Assembly (NCBI GenBank): GCA_949285425.1
Contig: CASEAJ010000060.1
Coordinates: forward strand, 1-60,990
Direction of reading: 5' to 3'
DNA length: 60,990 bases
From: an uncultured Porphyromonadaceae bacterium
GTDB lineage: Bacteria > Bacteroidota > Bacteroidia > Bacteroidales > Paludibacteraceae
Position numbers and translations under genes: made by a program. Positions 9,871 through 19,758 of the stretch are shown here, piece after piece (the stretch's first letter is position 1; each line of letters begins with the position of its first letter). The notes beneath the pieces are model-generated. The model was not told where the DNA came from, did no database searches, and saw only the letters and a list, made by a program, of their open reading frames with translations.

Positions 9871-11103
9871 ATGGATACGTTTCTGAAGAAATTGCTGAGA
9901 GGCGATACCACCATCTGGATTGTCTATGGGATGCTGTGTGTCGTGTCCGTCCTGTTCATGTACAGCGCATCGAGTACGCTGGCCTATAAGGCGGCCGATT
10001 ATTATGCTCCTGTCATGCAACATATGGGGTATTTGTTGATGGGCATACTTGCGGCATTTGCAGTTCATTTCATTCCCTATCATGTGCTTCGTCCGTTTTC
10101 TTATGTGGGTTTGCTGGTCTCTCTGGTGCTGCTGCTCATGTTGCAGTTGGGCTTGGGGGTGGAAGAGAACGAGGCCGTACGCTGGATCTCGATATTGGGC
10201 ATTCGTTTCCAGCCTTCCGAAGTGGCGAAACTGTCGCTTATCATGGTGGTGGCCGATATGATGGCCCGTATCAAGGATGGCGATGCGGAAAGCGAACGCT
10301 TGTGGTTCAGACGTATACTTGTCATTGCGATAGCCATTTGCGGTCTGATTCTGATTGACAATTTCTCCACCGGCGGCATTCTGTTTGCCGTCGTGTTTGC
10401 CATGATGCTCATTGGGCGCATTTCGTGGCGCCGGCTGTTGCCCATTGTGCTGGTGGGCATTGGAATCGTTATAGGTGTCTATTCATTGGGAAAGGCCATG
10501 CCTGAGTTGTGTTCACAAGTTCCGGTGCTTGATCGTTTCCCCACATGGACGGCGCGCATCGACCGCTTTTTTGTGGGCGAGGAAGATGTGGACAAGTACA
10601 TCGTGAACGACAAGAATTTGCAGGAAAAACGAAGCATGATGGCCATTGCCGGAAGCGGTGTGGTAGGACGGGGCATAGGAAACAGTGTGCAGCGTGACTA
10701 TCTGCCGCAAGCCTATTCCGATTTCATCTATGCCATTATCATAGAAGAAGGCGGACTGATAGCCGGTATATTCGTCATTGCCCTTTACATGGCGCTTTTG
10801 TTCCGGGCCGGAAAAATAGCGTTGAAGTGCGACACCATATATCCGGCTATGCTCGTCATGGGGCTTACGCTGATGATTGTGTTCCAGGCCTTCGTCAACA
10901 TGGGGGTGGCCGTCGGACTGGGTCCGGTTACCGGGCAGCCGCTTCCGCTCATTAGCCGTGGTGGTACGTCCATAGTCATTACCTCGGTCTACTTCGGCAT
11001 TATCCTTGGAGTGACCAAGCAGATAAAGGAAGGCAAACATGAGGAAACGGCGCAGCCACAGCCGGAGGATGAGGTGCCAGTGGTCAATCTGGATGACTTG
11101 TAG
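9871..11103 (+). CDS. ftsW: FtsW, SEDS-family septal peptidoglycan polymerase
   Basis: The 410-residue SEDS protein has about ten membrane segments and the C-terminal signature GLGPVTGQPLPLISRGGTS of FtsW/RodA. It polymerises lipid II into septal glycan together with FtsI, which is encoded upstream. It is assigned to FtsW rather than RodA by its location between murD and murG. A short acidic, proline- and glutamate-rich cytoplasmic tail ends the protein. Confidence 0.94.
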   Translation: MDTFLKKLLRGDTTIWIVYGMLCVVSVLFMYSASSTLAYKAADYYAPVMQHMGYLLMGILAAFAVHFIPYHVLRPFSYVGLLVSLVLLLMLQLGLGVEENEAVRWISILGIRFQPSEVAKLSLIMVVADMMARIKDGDAESERLWFRRILVIAIAICGLILIDNFSTGGILFAVVFAMMLIGRISWRRLLPIVLVGIGIVIGVYSLGKAMPELCSQVPVLDRFPTWTARIDRFFVGEEDVDKYIVNDKNLQEKRSMMAIAGSGVVGRGIGNSVQRDYLPQAYSDFIYAIIIEEGGLIAGIFVIALYMALLFRAGKIALKCDTIYPAMLVMGLTLMIVFQAFVNMGVAVGLGPVTGQPLPLISRGGTSIVITSVYFGIILGVTKQIKEGKHEETAQPQPEDEVPVVNLDDL

Positions 11104-11156
11104 TCCGGGTTTATATTGGAACTTTTGGAAAAGAATGATTCAATACAAGAAAGAAT

Positions 11157-12254
11157 ATGTATCGTTTTATTATTAGCGGAGGAGGCACGGGAGGTCACAT
11201 TTTCCCGGCCATCAGTATTGCCAACGCCTTGAAAGAGCGTTTCCCCGACAGTGAATTCCTTTTTGTGGGAGCCTTGGGGCGGATGGAGATGGAACGTGTC
11301 CCTCAGGCAGGCTATCCAATTGAGGGATTGCCTGTGCAGGGATTTGACCGCAAGAACATGTTGAAGAATCTGAAAGTGGTGTGGAATCTGCTTCGCAGCA
11401 CCCGCAAGGCGCGTCGCATCATCAAACGTTTCCGGCCGGATGTGGCCATTGGTGTGGGAGGCTATGCCAGTGCGCCTACCTTGAAGGCTGCTTCGGCTTT
11501 CGGTGTGCCTACCCTGTTGCAGGAGCAGAACTCCTATGCCGGAGTCACCAACAAACTGCTGGCCAAAAAGGCGGCACGCATATGTGTGGCCTATGAAGGC
11601 ATGGAGCGCTTCTTTCCGAAAGAAAAAATAGTACTCACCGGCAATCCGGTGCGGCAGGATTTGTTCCGCACTTCGCCCAAGGCCCCTGAAGCTTATGACT
11701 TTTTCGGCCTTCAGCCCGACAAAAAGACATTGCTCATTGTGGGGGGAAGTCTCGGTGCGCGAACAATCAATCAGAGCGTAATGGCCCATTTGGAAGAACT
11801 CAAGGCTTCGGGCATACAGCTCATTTGGCAAACCGGTAAGTTTTACATCGATGAAGTGCGCAAAGCCACGTCCGCAGTGGCCGGAAACGGCTGGGTGGTG
11901 ACGGACTTCGTGTCGCGCATGGATTATGCCTATGCCGTGGCCGATTTGGTGATATCGCGGGCCGGAGCCAGTTCCATATCTGAATTGTGCCTGCTGAAAA
12001 AACCGGTCATTCTTGTACCTTCGCCCAATGTGGCTGAAGACCACCAGACGCAGAACGCCCTGGCATTGGTGCGCCGGCAGGCGGCCGTGATGGTGAAGGA
12101 TGCTGACGCGCGTGAACGACTGATAGCCGATGCGCTCGGTTTAATAGCCGACGAGGCTCGCCTTTCGGCTTTGAGCCGGAACATAGCGGGGTTGGCACAG
12201 GAAAACTCGGCGGGGCGCATAGCCGACGAAGTGGTCCGTCTGCTCGGCCGGTAA
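11157..12254 (+). CDS. murG: MurG, lipid II-forming N-acetylglucosaminyltransferase
   Basis: The 365-residue GT-B enzyme begins with the glycine-rich loop GGGTGGH at 8-14, the lipid I/phosphate-binding site. It has a second glycine loop (GGSLGAR) near 199 and the UDP-GlcNAc-binding region around SRAGASSISEL. It converts lipid I to lipid II on the inner face of the cytoplasmic membrane. The gap to murC is 258 bp, the only large one in the cluster. Confidence 0.95.
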   Translation: MYRFIISGGGTGGHIFPAISIANALKERFPDSEFLFVGALGRMEMERVPQAGYPIEGLPVQGFDRKNMLKNLKVVWNLLRSTRKARRIIKRFRPDVAIGVGGYASAPTLKAASAFGVPTLLQEQNSYAGVTNKLLAKKAARICVAYEGMERFFPKEKIVLTGNPVRQDLFRTSPKAPEAYDFFGLQPDKKTLLIVGGSLGARTINQSVMAHLEELKASGIQLIWQTGKFYIDEVRKATSAVAGNGWVVTDFVSRMDYAYAVADLVISRAGASSISELCLLKKPVILVPSPNVAEDHQTQNALALVRRQAAVMVKDADARERLIADALGLIADEARLSALSRNIAGLAQENSAGRIADEVVRLLGR

Positions 12255-12408
12255 AGACCCTGAACAGGAGTCTGAATGGGATATTAATATTAAAAATAAA
12301 CTGAAACTAAAAAGAGAGGGGGCGTGCACTCCACCATCCTTCCGGCAAAAGCGGAGTAGACCATGTGGAGGAAGTGGTGGAAAGAAGAGCGTTTTTCCCT
12401 CCTTGCGC

Positions 12409-12474
12409 AATTGCGACGGCGTACGCACGCAATTCCGATGGCGTACGTACGGAAATTTGGCTGCGTCCGTACAC
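12409..12474. repeat. Imperfect 22-nt repeats in the murG-murC gap
   Basis: Units at 12409-12430 and 12431-12452 share AATT, CGA(C/T)GGCGTACG and ACG (18 of 22 positions by eye). A third, weaker unit fills 12453-12474. GTACGGA (12447-12453) and TCCGTAC (12465-12471) can form a hairpin. The block resembles the palindrome at 37671-37718. The rest of the gap (12255-12408) shows nothing I can name. Confidence 0.45.
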
Positions 12475-12512
12475 CTTTTTCGGTGTTCCGCTACGTGGCT
12501 GCAAGATGAACA

Positions 12513-13895
12513 ATGAGTATGAACAATTTCTTCAGATATTATTTTTTGGGAATAGGCGGTATAGGCATGAGTGCCCTTGCCCGCTATTTTAACGCCCGGG
12601 GCTTTAAGGTGGCCGGTTATGACCGTGCCGAGAGCGCGCTGACCGCCAGCCTGTCGGCCGAAGGCATAGAGGTGCTCACCGATGAACAGGTGTCGGCATT
12701 GCCCATGGGCTTTACCGACGCCAAGTCTACGCTGGTGGTTGTGACCCCGGCCATACCGGCCGACCATCCGCAACTGCTCTATTTCCGCAGTCAGGGTTTC
12801 ACCATCCGCAAACGGGCACAGGTGCTGGGCGATATCACCCGCCAGCAAAAGGGCTTGTGCGTGGCCGGAACTCACGGCAAAACCACCACTTCCACCATTG
12901 CGGCGCACTTGCTTCACCAGTCACAGGTAGGGTGCAGTGCATTTCTCGGAGGAATATCCAATAATTACCAGACCAACCTGCTGTTGTCGCGCGACAGTTC
13001 GCTGGTGGTCATTGAGGCCGATGAATACGACCGCTCTTTCCATAACCTGTCGCCCTTCATGGTGGTGATTACCTCGGTGGATGCCGACCATCTCGACATT
13101 TACGAAACGCCTGCGGCCTACCGCGAGGGTTTCGAACATTTTGCCTCGCTGATAGCTCCGGGAGGCAGCCTGATTGTGCACAAGGGCATTGACCTGAATT
13201 TGAATTTGGCAAAAGGCGTGAAGGTTTACACCTATTCGATGAATGACGGAGGCGACTTCTGTGCCGAGAACGTGCGGCAGGAAGAGGACCGCATTTATTT
13301 CGACTTTGTGTCGCCCACGGAGCGTATCAACGACCTGTATCTCACCGTGCCGCTGATGATAAATGTGGAAAACAGCATTGCCGCCATTGCCCTTGCCTGG
13401 CTCAACGGGGTGTCGAAGGAGGAAATACGTACGAGCATATCGTCGTTTTCGGGCATTTACCGCCGTTTCAACACGGTGTTCAAATCGGACAAGGTGGTGT
13501 ATATGGATGACTATGCCCATCACCCCTCCGAGCTGGCGGCCAGCATTCGCTCCATTCGCGAACTGTATCCGGGCAGGAGGTTGACCGGTGTATTTCAACC
13601 GCACTTGTACAGCCGTACACGCGATTTTGCGGCGGGCTTTGCCTCGGCTCTTTCCGGGCTTGACGAGCTGATATTGCTCGACATCTATCCGGCCAGGGAA
13701 AAGCCCATTCCCGGAGTAAGCTCCCGGCTCATTTTCGACCAGGTGAAACTGGATGATAAGACCTTGTGTTCCAAAGAAAATCTATTATCTTTGTTGGAAG
13801 AAAAAGAACTGGACGTTTTGGTTACTTTCGGAGCCGGCGACATAGACCGCCTGGTGCCGCAAATAAAGGAAATGCTTAAAGGTCGGGCTGACTGA
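12513..13895 (+). CDS. murC: MurC, UDP-MurNAc:L-alanine ligase
   Basis: The 460-residue Mur ligase has the Rossmann motif GIGGIGMSALA near 13, the ATP loop GTHGKTTT near 119, EADEYDRS near 169 and DDYAHHPSE near 329. It adds the first amino acid, L-alanine, to UDP-MurNAc. It lies downstream of murG, behind a gap with repeats, and 56 bp before ftsQ. ATGs at 12513 and 12519 are both possible starts. Confidence 0.95.
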   Translation: MSMNNFFRYYFLGIGGIGMSALARYFNARGFKVAGYDRAESALTASLSAEGIEVLTDEQVSALPMGFTDAKSTLVVVTPAIPADHPQLLYFRSQGFTIRKRAQVLGDITRQQKGLCVAGTHGKTTTSTIAAHLLHQSQVGCSAFLGGISNNYQTNLLLSRDSSLVVIEADEYDRSFHNLSPFMVVITSVDADHLDIYETPAAYREGFEHFASLIAPGGSLIVHKGIDLNLNLAKGVKVYTYSMNDGGDFCAENVRQEEDRIYFDFVSPTERINDLYLTVPLMINVENSIAAIALAWLNGVSKEEIRTSISSFSGIYRRFNTVFKSDKVVYMDDYAHHPSELAASIRSIRELYPGRRLTGVFQPHLYSRTRDFAAGFASALSGLDELILLDIYPAREKPIPGVSSRLIFDQVKLDDKTLCSKENLLSLLEEKELDVLVTFGAGDIDRLVPQIKEMLKGRAD

Positions 13896-13951
13896 AAGGT
13901 CGTTCGGCGGGTGTTTCTTCACGATGAGGAGAGTGTCCCGAAGAATGTTGT

Positions 13952-14695
13952 ATGAAGAAAAGTGTGTTTTATAAAGTCTTGCTGGTGCTGGCAGTCGGTG
14001 TGGCGATGGCCTATCTGCTGGTTGCTGTTGCCGTGTTTGCCGGACGGACGGACGATGTCGTGTGCCAAAGACTCGAACTGAGCTTTGCAGCCTCGGGTGA
14101 AAACCGTCTGATAGATGAGGCCGATGTGGTGCGCCTTTTGAAAAACGGAGGCCTGTACCCCGTAGGCAAGAAACGGAGCGAGGTGGAGACAGAAAAAATA
14201 GAGGCACGTCTCAGCGGCAGCGAGCTGATAAAATCGGTGGAGTGTTACCTGACACCTTCGGGGGTGGCACGCATGTATGTGAAGCAGCGGGTGCCGAAGT
14301 TCCGGGTGATGGGACGCCAAAACTATTATGTGGACACCGACCGGCGGGTGGTGAGGGCTTTGGCTGGATATGCAGCCTACTTGCCGGTGGTTTCGGGCGA
14401 TGTGCCTGTGGAAATGGCTCAAGGCGAATTGTTCGACTTTGTGGACTATCTGGAAAAAAACGATTTCTGGAATGCCCAGGTGGAACAGATATTTGTCCGT
14501 CCCGACCGCAAGGTGGAACTGGTGCCGAGGGTAGGAGGAGGCATCATCCTGTTGGGACATTTGGATGGCTATGAAGCCAAACTGGAAAAATTGAAGAAAC
14601 TTTACGTGAACGGTTTCAACGAAATAGGATGGAACCGTTATAAAATGATAGATTTGCAGTATAAGGGACAGATTGTCTGTACACGGGCAAAATGA
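13952..14695 (+). CDS. ftsQ: FtsQ-like divisome protein
   Basis: The 247-residue bitopic protein has a short basic N-terminus, one membrane segment (about 7-31), a POTRA-like region (about 37-105) and an FtsQ-type beta domain. Sequence likeness is limited, as usual for Bacteroidetes FtsQ, but topology, size and place between murC and ftsA support the call. FtsQ bridges FtsA/FtsZ-side proteins to FtsL/FtsB and FtsW/FtsI. Its stop is 46 bp before the ftsA ATG. Confidence 0.88.
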   Translation: MKKSVFYKVLLVLAVGVAMAYLLVAVAVFAGRTDDVVCQRLELSFAASGENRLIDEADVVRLLKNGGLYPVGKKRSEVETEKIEARLSGSELIKSVECYLTPSGVARMYVKQRVPKFRVMGRQNYYVDTDRRVVRALAGYAAYLPVVSGDVPVEMAQGELFDFVDYLEKNDFWNAQVEQIFVRPDRKVELVPRVGGGIILLGHLDGYEAKLEKLKKLYVNGFNEIGWNRYKMIDLQYKGQIVCTRAK

Positions 14696-14741
14696 AAAAC
14701 GCCTGGAAAACGCGGTACGTGGAAACAAGAACTTGGCTGTT

Positions 14742-16034
14742 ATGGAGAAAAATATGAAACATGTGGTAATCGATATGGGCAGTTCGCGCATTTCTGTCAT
14801 GGCGGCGGAGGTGCTTGACAACGGGCAGGTCCGCATCCTGTCCGAAGAGTCGAAGCGGTCCGAAGAGGTGAAGTATGGCTTTGTGGAACAACCTTCCAAG
14901 GCAGCATTCACCATAAACGAACTCACCCGTCTGTTGCAGAACAGTGCCCGTTTGGGAGAAATAAAGAGGCTGTGTGTGAGCGTGAACGCCAAGACCATGC
15001 GGCAGGTTCCTTTGCGAATTACCCGTTCGCTTGGTTTCGGCAGGGTGGTGACCCGTTCGTTGGTGGATGAAATGGATGAAGAGTGCTACGCGCGTATCAA
15101 TCAGCCCAACGTTGAAATATACGATGTCATCCCGATGTACTACGAACTGGATGGAACGAGGACGGATGACCCTATCGGCCGGAAGGGTGCGGAACTGGCC
15201 GGAGTCTACAATCTGATTGTCGGTAATGCGGATATAAAGACCGAACTGGAGCGTTGCTTTGCCCGCACGGGTAATGTGGTTCTTGACGATTTCATGCCCT
15301 TGGGTGTGGAGGCACTCGCGCAGGTGCTGCTTGACGATGAAGAACGTGAGGCTGGTTGTGCACTGGTCAATTTCGGTGCAACCACAACCACGTTGGCTCT
15401 GTATGCCGAAGGTAGCTTGCAACGCCTGCTGGTAGTTCCGCTTGGCGGGAAAAACATAACGTGGGATATTCGCGAACTGGGCATCAGCGAGGCAAATGCC
15501 GAACGGTTGAAATGTCTGAAAGGTTCGGCTTTGAAAAGCATGGTGACCGCCCCTGTTCGCATTCAGATACCTTCGTCCGAAGCGGGAGCATCACCGGTTA
15601 AGGTCGATACCGACTTTTTGGCCACTATCATAGAAATGCGTCTGACCGAGATGATGCAACCGATTTTCAAGGAATTGCAGGAGACTCCTTTTCCACTCAA
15701 GGCAGGCATAGTACTTTCAGGAGGAGGGTCGAAATTGCAGGCATTGGCCGAGTTCATGGAGGAGAAAACCGGCTTGCCGGTCCGTTTCGGTGATCACAGC
15801 GCCTGGTTGAGCGATGACACGGACGAACGTTTCAGCGACCCGGCTTATGCTCAGTCAGTGGGTACTGTGTTGTTGTTGCACGATTATTTGGAGGAAAATC
15901 CGATGAAGATGACCGCAGCCAACACAGAAAAAGAGGCGGACAAGACGAAAAAATCCAATACACGGGGAACCTTTTTTGAAAAAACCAAAACCTTGATGTT
16001 GCGTTTTTTCGAGGATGACAATTATTTGAAATGA
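14742..16034 (+). CDS. ftsA: FtsA, actin-like membrane tether of FtsZ
   Basis: The 430-residue actin-family ATPase has phosphate-loop motif IDMGSSRIS near the N-terminus, an SHS2-type insert (about 90-170), and GGSKLQALAEF near the C-terminal ATP site. A charged linker leads to an amphipathic C-terminal helix (FFEKTKTLMLRFFED) that would anchor the Z ring to the membrane. ATG 14742 is chosen; 14754 is an alternative, and an upstream alternative start at 14673 would overlap ftsQ. ftsZ starts 30 bp downstream. Confidence 0.94.
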   Translation: MEKNMKHVVIDMGSSRISVMAAEVLDNGQVRILSEESKRSEEVKYGFVEQPSKAAFTINELTRLLQNSARLGEIKRLCVSVNAKTMRQVPLRITRSLGFGRVVTRSLVDEMDEECYARINQPNVEIYDVIPMYYELDGTRTDDPIGRKGAELAGVYNLIVGNADIKTELERCFARTGNVVLDDFMPLGVEALAQVLLDDEEREAGCALVNFGATTTTLALYAEGSLQRLLVVPLGGKNITWDIRELGISEANAERLKCLKGSALKSMVTAPVRIQIPSSEAGASPVKVDTDFLATIIEMRLTEMMQPIFKELQETPFPLKAGIVLSGGGSKLQALAEFMEEKTGLPVRFGDHSAWLSDDTDERFSDPAYAQSVGTVLLLHDYLEENPMKMTAANTEKEADKTKKSNTRGTFFEKTKTLMLRFFEDDNYLK

Positions 16035-16064
16035 CACTTGTGAACGAAGTAAAAGAACAGAACT

Positions 16065-17342
16065 ATGGATTATTTGGAGGAGGATTTGCCGCTTGAATTG
16101 CCGTTGGTCAATTCATCAATCATTAAAGTAATCGGTGTAGGTGGCGGTGGCGGCAATGCTGTGAATCACATGTATCGTCAGGGCATTACCGATGTGTCTT
16201 TTGTTGTATGCAACACCGATGAACAGGCTTTGAAAAAGTCGCCGGTGCCCATGAAAGTGCTGTTGGGCGATGGGCTTGGAGCCGGTGGAAATCCTGAACG
16301 CGGACGGGAGGCCGCCGAGCAGTCGGTGGACAAGATACAGGAGTTGTTGAAGGACAATACCAAAATGGCATTTATCACGGCAGGAATGGGAGGTGGAACC
16401 GGCACCGGAGCTTCGCCGGTAGTGGCCAAGGCTCTGCATGATGTAGGAATTCTCACCATCGGCATCGTGACCATACCGTTTGCTTTCGAACGGCGGCCGA
16501 AGATTATGCTTGCTTTGGAAGGGGTTGTTGCCTTGAGTGAGTATGTGGATGCCATTCTTGTAATAAACAATGAAAAATTGCATGAAATATATCCTGACTT
16601 GAATTTGTCCAATGCCTTTGCCAAAGCCGATGATGTGCTCACCAATGCAGCGAAGGGCATTGCCGAAATCATAACCGTGCCGGGGTATATCAATACCGAC
16701 TTTGCCGATGTGTACAACATCATGAAGGATGGCAAGGTGGCTATTATGAATACCGGTTTTGCTTCGGGTGAACATCGCATCACGCGGGCGATAGAGGATG
16801 CGTTGAACTCGCCGTTGCTCAATACGAACGATGTTCGTGGTGCCGGCAAAATGCTGCTTCAACTCTACTGCTCTACCCAGAATGAAATAAAAATGGAAGA
16901 AATCAGAGAACTGAACGATTTCATGGACAAGGTGGGTGAGGATGTGGATGTCATTTGGGGGGCTTCGTTTGATGATACCTTGGGCGATAATGTGAAGATA
17001 ACGATGGTGGCCACAGGCTTCGATGTGAGCGATATCCCCGGTATGCCGGACAAGTTGAAAGACAAAAGGAAAGAACCTCAGATACCGAAAGTTCCCTTTG
17101 AAGTCAATAATCGTCCGGTGGTGACCGAAGAAGAAATTCGGGAGGAAAAGGAACGGGAAAAACAGGAAACACTGAAAAAGGCCATGCGTGAATATTACGA
17201 AGACAAGGTTGAAGTGGAAAAACCGGAAGAACCTGTCTTTGACATGCCCGAGTTTACGTTGGATGAATTGGAAGATGACAGCCGGAGAAACGATATTGAA
17301 AACATTCCGACCTGGAAACGCATGATGAAAAAAGAGCCTTAA
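16065..17342 (+). CDS. ftsZ: FtsZ, tubulin-like division GTPase
   Basis: The 425-residue protein has the tubulin signature GGGTGTGAS near 109-117, the N-terminal GVGGGGGNAVNHM motif and the T7-loop region. A long acidic and lysine-rich linker (about 340-405) ends in the conserved peptide IPTWKRMM, the docking site for FtsA. It polymerises into the Z ring at midcell. It is the last gene of the division cluster; cls follows after 30 bp. Confidence 0.97.
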   Translation: MDYLEEDLPLELPLVNSSIIKVIGVGGGGGNAVNHMYRQGITDVSFVVCNTDEQALKKSPVPMKVLLGDGLGAGGNPERGREAAEQSVDKIQELLKDNTKMAFITAGMGGGTGTGASPVVAKALHDVGILTIGIVTIPFAFERRPKIMLALEGVVALSEYVDAILVINNEKLHEIYPDLNLSNAFAKADDVLTNAAKGIAEIITVPGYINTDFADVYNIMKDGKVAIMNTGFASGEHRITRAIEDALNSPLLNTNDVRGAGKMLLQLYCSTQNEIKMEEIRELNDFMDKVGEDVDVIWGASFDDTLGDNVKITMVATGFDVSDIPGMPDKLKDKRKEPQIPKVPFEVNNRPVVTEEEIREEKEREKQETLKKAMREYYEDKVEVEKPEEPVFDMPEFTLDELEDDSRRNDIENIPTWKRMMKKEP

Positions 17343-17372
17343 AAACGTACTGTTGCAACTCATAGTATCAAT

Positions 17373-18803
17373 ATGTCTCAAGTGTTGGTCATCATATTTC
17401 TGGCATTGTATGTTTACACCATATTGTCTTCCATTGCCGTGATTTTGCTGGAAAACCGGAATCCGGTGAAATCGCTGTCGTGGATTTTGGTGTTGATACT
17501 CTTGCCGGGCCTGGGGCTGATACTTTACATTGCGATAGGACAGAATTTCCGTAAGAAGAAGTTCGTTGACAAAACTACCATTCAGCATTTGACCGACCGT
17601 CCGGTGGCCTCGTTTGATATAGGCAAACTAGACACCTCATACATGGACAACAACCAGCTGAATCTGATAAATATGCTTTATCATAACAGCGGTGCTGTGG
17701 GCTATGCATTCAACAAAATAGATATCTTGTCGGAAGGGGTTGCCACCTTCGATGCCTTTTTCGATGCCATAGAGCAGGCGCAAGACCATATTCATATTGA
17801 ATTTTTCATTTTTGCAGATGATGAAATCTCCAACCGCATGCGCGAATTGCTGATTCGTAAGGCGAAAGAAGGGGTACGTGTCCGCATGATTTACGATTAT
17901 TGGGGCAGTTTCCGGCTTTCTATCTCGGCCAGATACATCCGCAGTTTGAAAGAAGCAGGGGTCTATGTGCATCCGTTTCTGCCCTTGCGTTTCCGCTTGG
18001 GACGTAGCAAGATAAACTACCGCAATCATCGGAAAATAGTGCTGGTGGATGGGAAAGTCGGCTTTACCGGCGGACTCAATGTGGCCGACCGTTATTTTAA
18101 AGGTAATCATTTGGGCATTTGGCGCGATACGGTCGTACGTATAGAGGGGGCGGCTGTGCACGGGCTTCAAATGCAGTTTCTGTTGGATTGGCATTTTGTG
18201 GAGCGGAAACTGATTACGGCCGAGAAGTATTTTCCCGAACCGGAAAAATTTGCTTCGAACCTCATTCAAATTGTTTCGAGCGGGCCCGACACAGACTGGG
18301 AAGCTATTATGCAAGGTATCGCAGCAGCTATCATGTCGGCTACAAAGTATGTATACATTCATACTCCATACTTCATTCCAAATGAATTGATACTGGGGGT
18401 TGTGCAGATGGCCGCATTGAGTGGAGTTGATGTGCGCTTGATGATACCTTCCCGTTCCGATTCCCGTTTTACTGATGCCAGTACTTCAAGCTACATGGGG
18501 CAGGTGCTGGAGTCAGGAGCCAAGGTGTTGCGTTATAGTGGTGGCTTTTTGCACAGCAAGGCCATTGTAATAGATGATTTTATTTCCATTATTGGTTCAT
18601 GCAATATGGATGAACGCAGTTTCAGTCAAAATTTCGAGGTAAATGCTTTTATCTATGAGAAAGCGACTGCCGGACGGCTTCGCGATTTGTTTCTGCGCGA
18701 TATGGAAAAATGTGAAGAACTGACTTTGGATGTTTGGTTAAACCGCAAGCGTAAGGACAAACTGAAAGAATCGGTAGCCCGCCTGTTCAGTCCGTTGCAA
18801 TGA
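17373..18803 (+). CDS. cls: Cardiolipin synthase (phospholipase D superfamily)
   Basis: The 476-residue protein has two N-terminal membrane segments and two HKD motifs: H219-RKIVLVD and H394-SKAIVID. It would join two phosphatidylglycerol molecules to cardiolipin and glycerol at the inner membrane. It starts 30 bp after ftsZ and could be read through from the dcw operon, which is of interest because cardiolipin gathers at poles and division sites. A LysE-type gene converges on it. Confidence 0.93.
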   Translation: MSQVLVIIFLALYVYTILSSIAVILLENRNPVKSLSWILVLILLPGLGLILYIAIGQNFRKKKFVDKTTIQHLTDRPVASFDIGKLDTSYMDNNQLNLINMLYHNSGAVGYAFNKIDILSEGVATFDAFFDAIEQAQDHIHIEFFIFADDEISNRMRELLIRKAKEGVRVRMIYDYWGSFRLSISARYIRSLKEAGVYVHPFLPLRFRLGRSKINYRNHRKIVLVDGKVGFTGGLNVADRYFKGNHLGIWRDTVVRIEGAAVHGLQMQFLLDWHFVERKLITAEKYFPEPEKFASNLIQIVSSGPDTDWEAIMQGIAAAIMSATKYVYIHTPYFIPNELILGVVQMAALSGVDVRLMIPSRSDSRFTDASTSSYMGQVLESGAKVLRYSGGFLHSKAIVIDDFISIIGSCNMDERSFSQNFEVNAFIYEKATAGRLRDLFLRDMEKCEELTLDVWLNRKRKDKLKESVARLFSPLQ

Positions 18804-18858
18804 AAGGAACGGGATTTTTGCCATGTGTACACATTAGGGCAGAAAAAAAAGAACCCAC

Positions 18859-19479
18859 CTAAAGAAAGCTGACAATCAACCCCACACAGCCGATGACGAT
18901 GATAATGCTGCCGGTGACTATGTTGATGAGCCGGAGTCCTCTTAGCCCGAGTTTGTTTTTGAAATGACTTACAATGTAGGTGAGTAACAGCCACCACATG
19001 AATGCTCCCAACAAGATGGAACTGATGCCTATGAAATAGGTAACAAACGGACTTTTGTCGGCAATGAATTCAAACCGTGCGAAAAGCGCTATCAGTACGA
19101 ACAATATGAGCGGATTGGAAAATGTGAGCCCGAATGCAGTGATGAAGTCGCTGAACAGATTGCCTTTCGATGCTACATTCGGGTTAGTTTGTGATGTAGG
19201 GCGGCTCTTGATGATGAATATACCGAAAATGGCGACCACGATGGCGCCGACAAACTGGAATATGATTTGGTGGGTTTCAATGAAACCGATGACAAACCGC
19301 AGGAAGAACAAGGTGATAAATGTGTAAATCAAATCGGAGGTAGTAGCTCCCAGTCCGGTGACGATGCCGTGTTTGCGTCCGCGGTTCAGAGTCCGCTGTA
19401 CGCACAACATCCCGATAGGCCCCAGGGGCACCGAAATGCAAAGTCCGATAATGATACCTTTTATAGCCAGTTCAAGCAT
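18859..19479 (-). CDS. LysE/RhtB-family amino acid exporter
   Basis: The 206-residue protein has about six hydrophobic segments and the family motif GPIGMLCVQRTLNRGRKHG near the N-terminus, typical of LysE/RhtB translocators. It would export an amino acid or a related small molecule through the inner membrane; the substrate is unknown. The start is set at the ATG at 19477-19479 (MLELAIKG), since the open frame further upstream is AT-rich and unlike the family. It converges with cls and has its own predicted promoter at 19510-19541. Confidence 0.88.
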   Translation of the reverse strand: MLELAIKGIIIGLCISVPLGPIGMLCVQRTLNRGRKHGIVTGLGATTSDLIYTFITLFFLRFVIGFIETHQIIFQFVGAIVVAIFGIFIIKSRPTSQTNPNVASKGNLFSDFITAFGLTFSNPLILFVLIALFARFEFIADKSPFVTYFIGISSILLGAFMWWLLLTYIVSHFKNKLGLRGLRLINIVTGSIIIVIGCVGLIVSFL

Positions 19480-19509
19480 GCCCGAAGCTGTGTTTCTTTT
19501 ATAATAACA

Positions 19510-19541
19510 CAAAAATAGATATAAAAGTTGAATTGATGAAA
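19510..19541 (-). promoter_or_regulatory. Predicted promoter of the LysE-family gene
   Basis: On the minus strand TTTC (19541-19538), a 20-nt spacer and a perfect TATTTTTG (19517-19510). It would give a leader of roughly 25 nt before the ATG at 19479. Confidence 0.5.
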
Positions 19542-19620
19542 TAAAACAGCTTACTTTAATCCATGCGTCTTGCCGGAATATGTGAAAAACTTTTGGCGCA
19601 ATGATAAAAAGAACATGCTG

Positions 19621-19652
19621 TTTGATTATGTGTGAATAATTTAATATCATTG
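19621..19652 (+). promoter_or_regulatory. Predicted promoter of the prohibitin-like gene
   Basis: TTTG at 19621-19624, a 20-nt spacer and TATCATTG at 19645-19652 (one mismatch to TAnnTTTG). The implied leader is about 100 nt. Confidence 0.5.
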
Positions 19653-19758
19653 CACATGAAATGGGAAAAACGGATGTCTGGATTCGTTTGGTATCATTTC
19701 TTTCCATATATGGTTTGTCTGGTGACTATAAACAAAAACAGAAAAAGATAGAAACAGT

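Noticed and set aside
14673..14741. Longer FtsA start overlapping ftsQ
   Set aside because: Conserved sequence begins at MKHVVIDMG, just after ATG 14742; the extension is unconserved.
16116..17588. 490-codon minus-strand frame over ftsZ
   Set aside because: Shadow frame with no domain; ftsZ on the other strand is certain.
19480..19707. N-terminal extension of the LysE-family protein
   Set aside because: The extra 76 codons are AT-rich, have no family likeness and overlap the predicted promoter.
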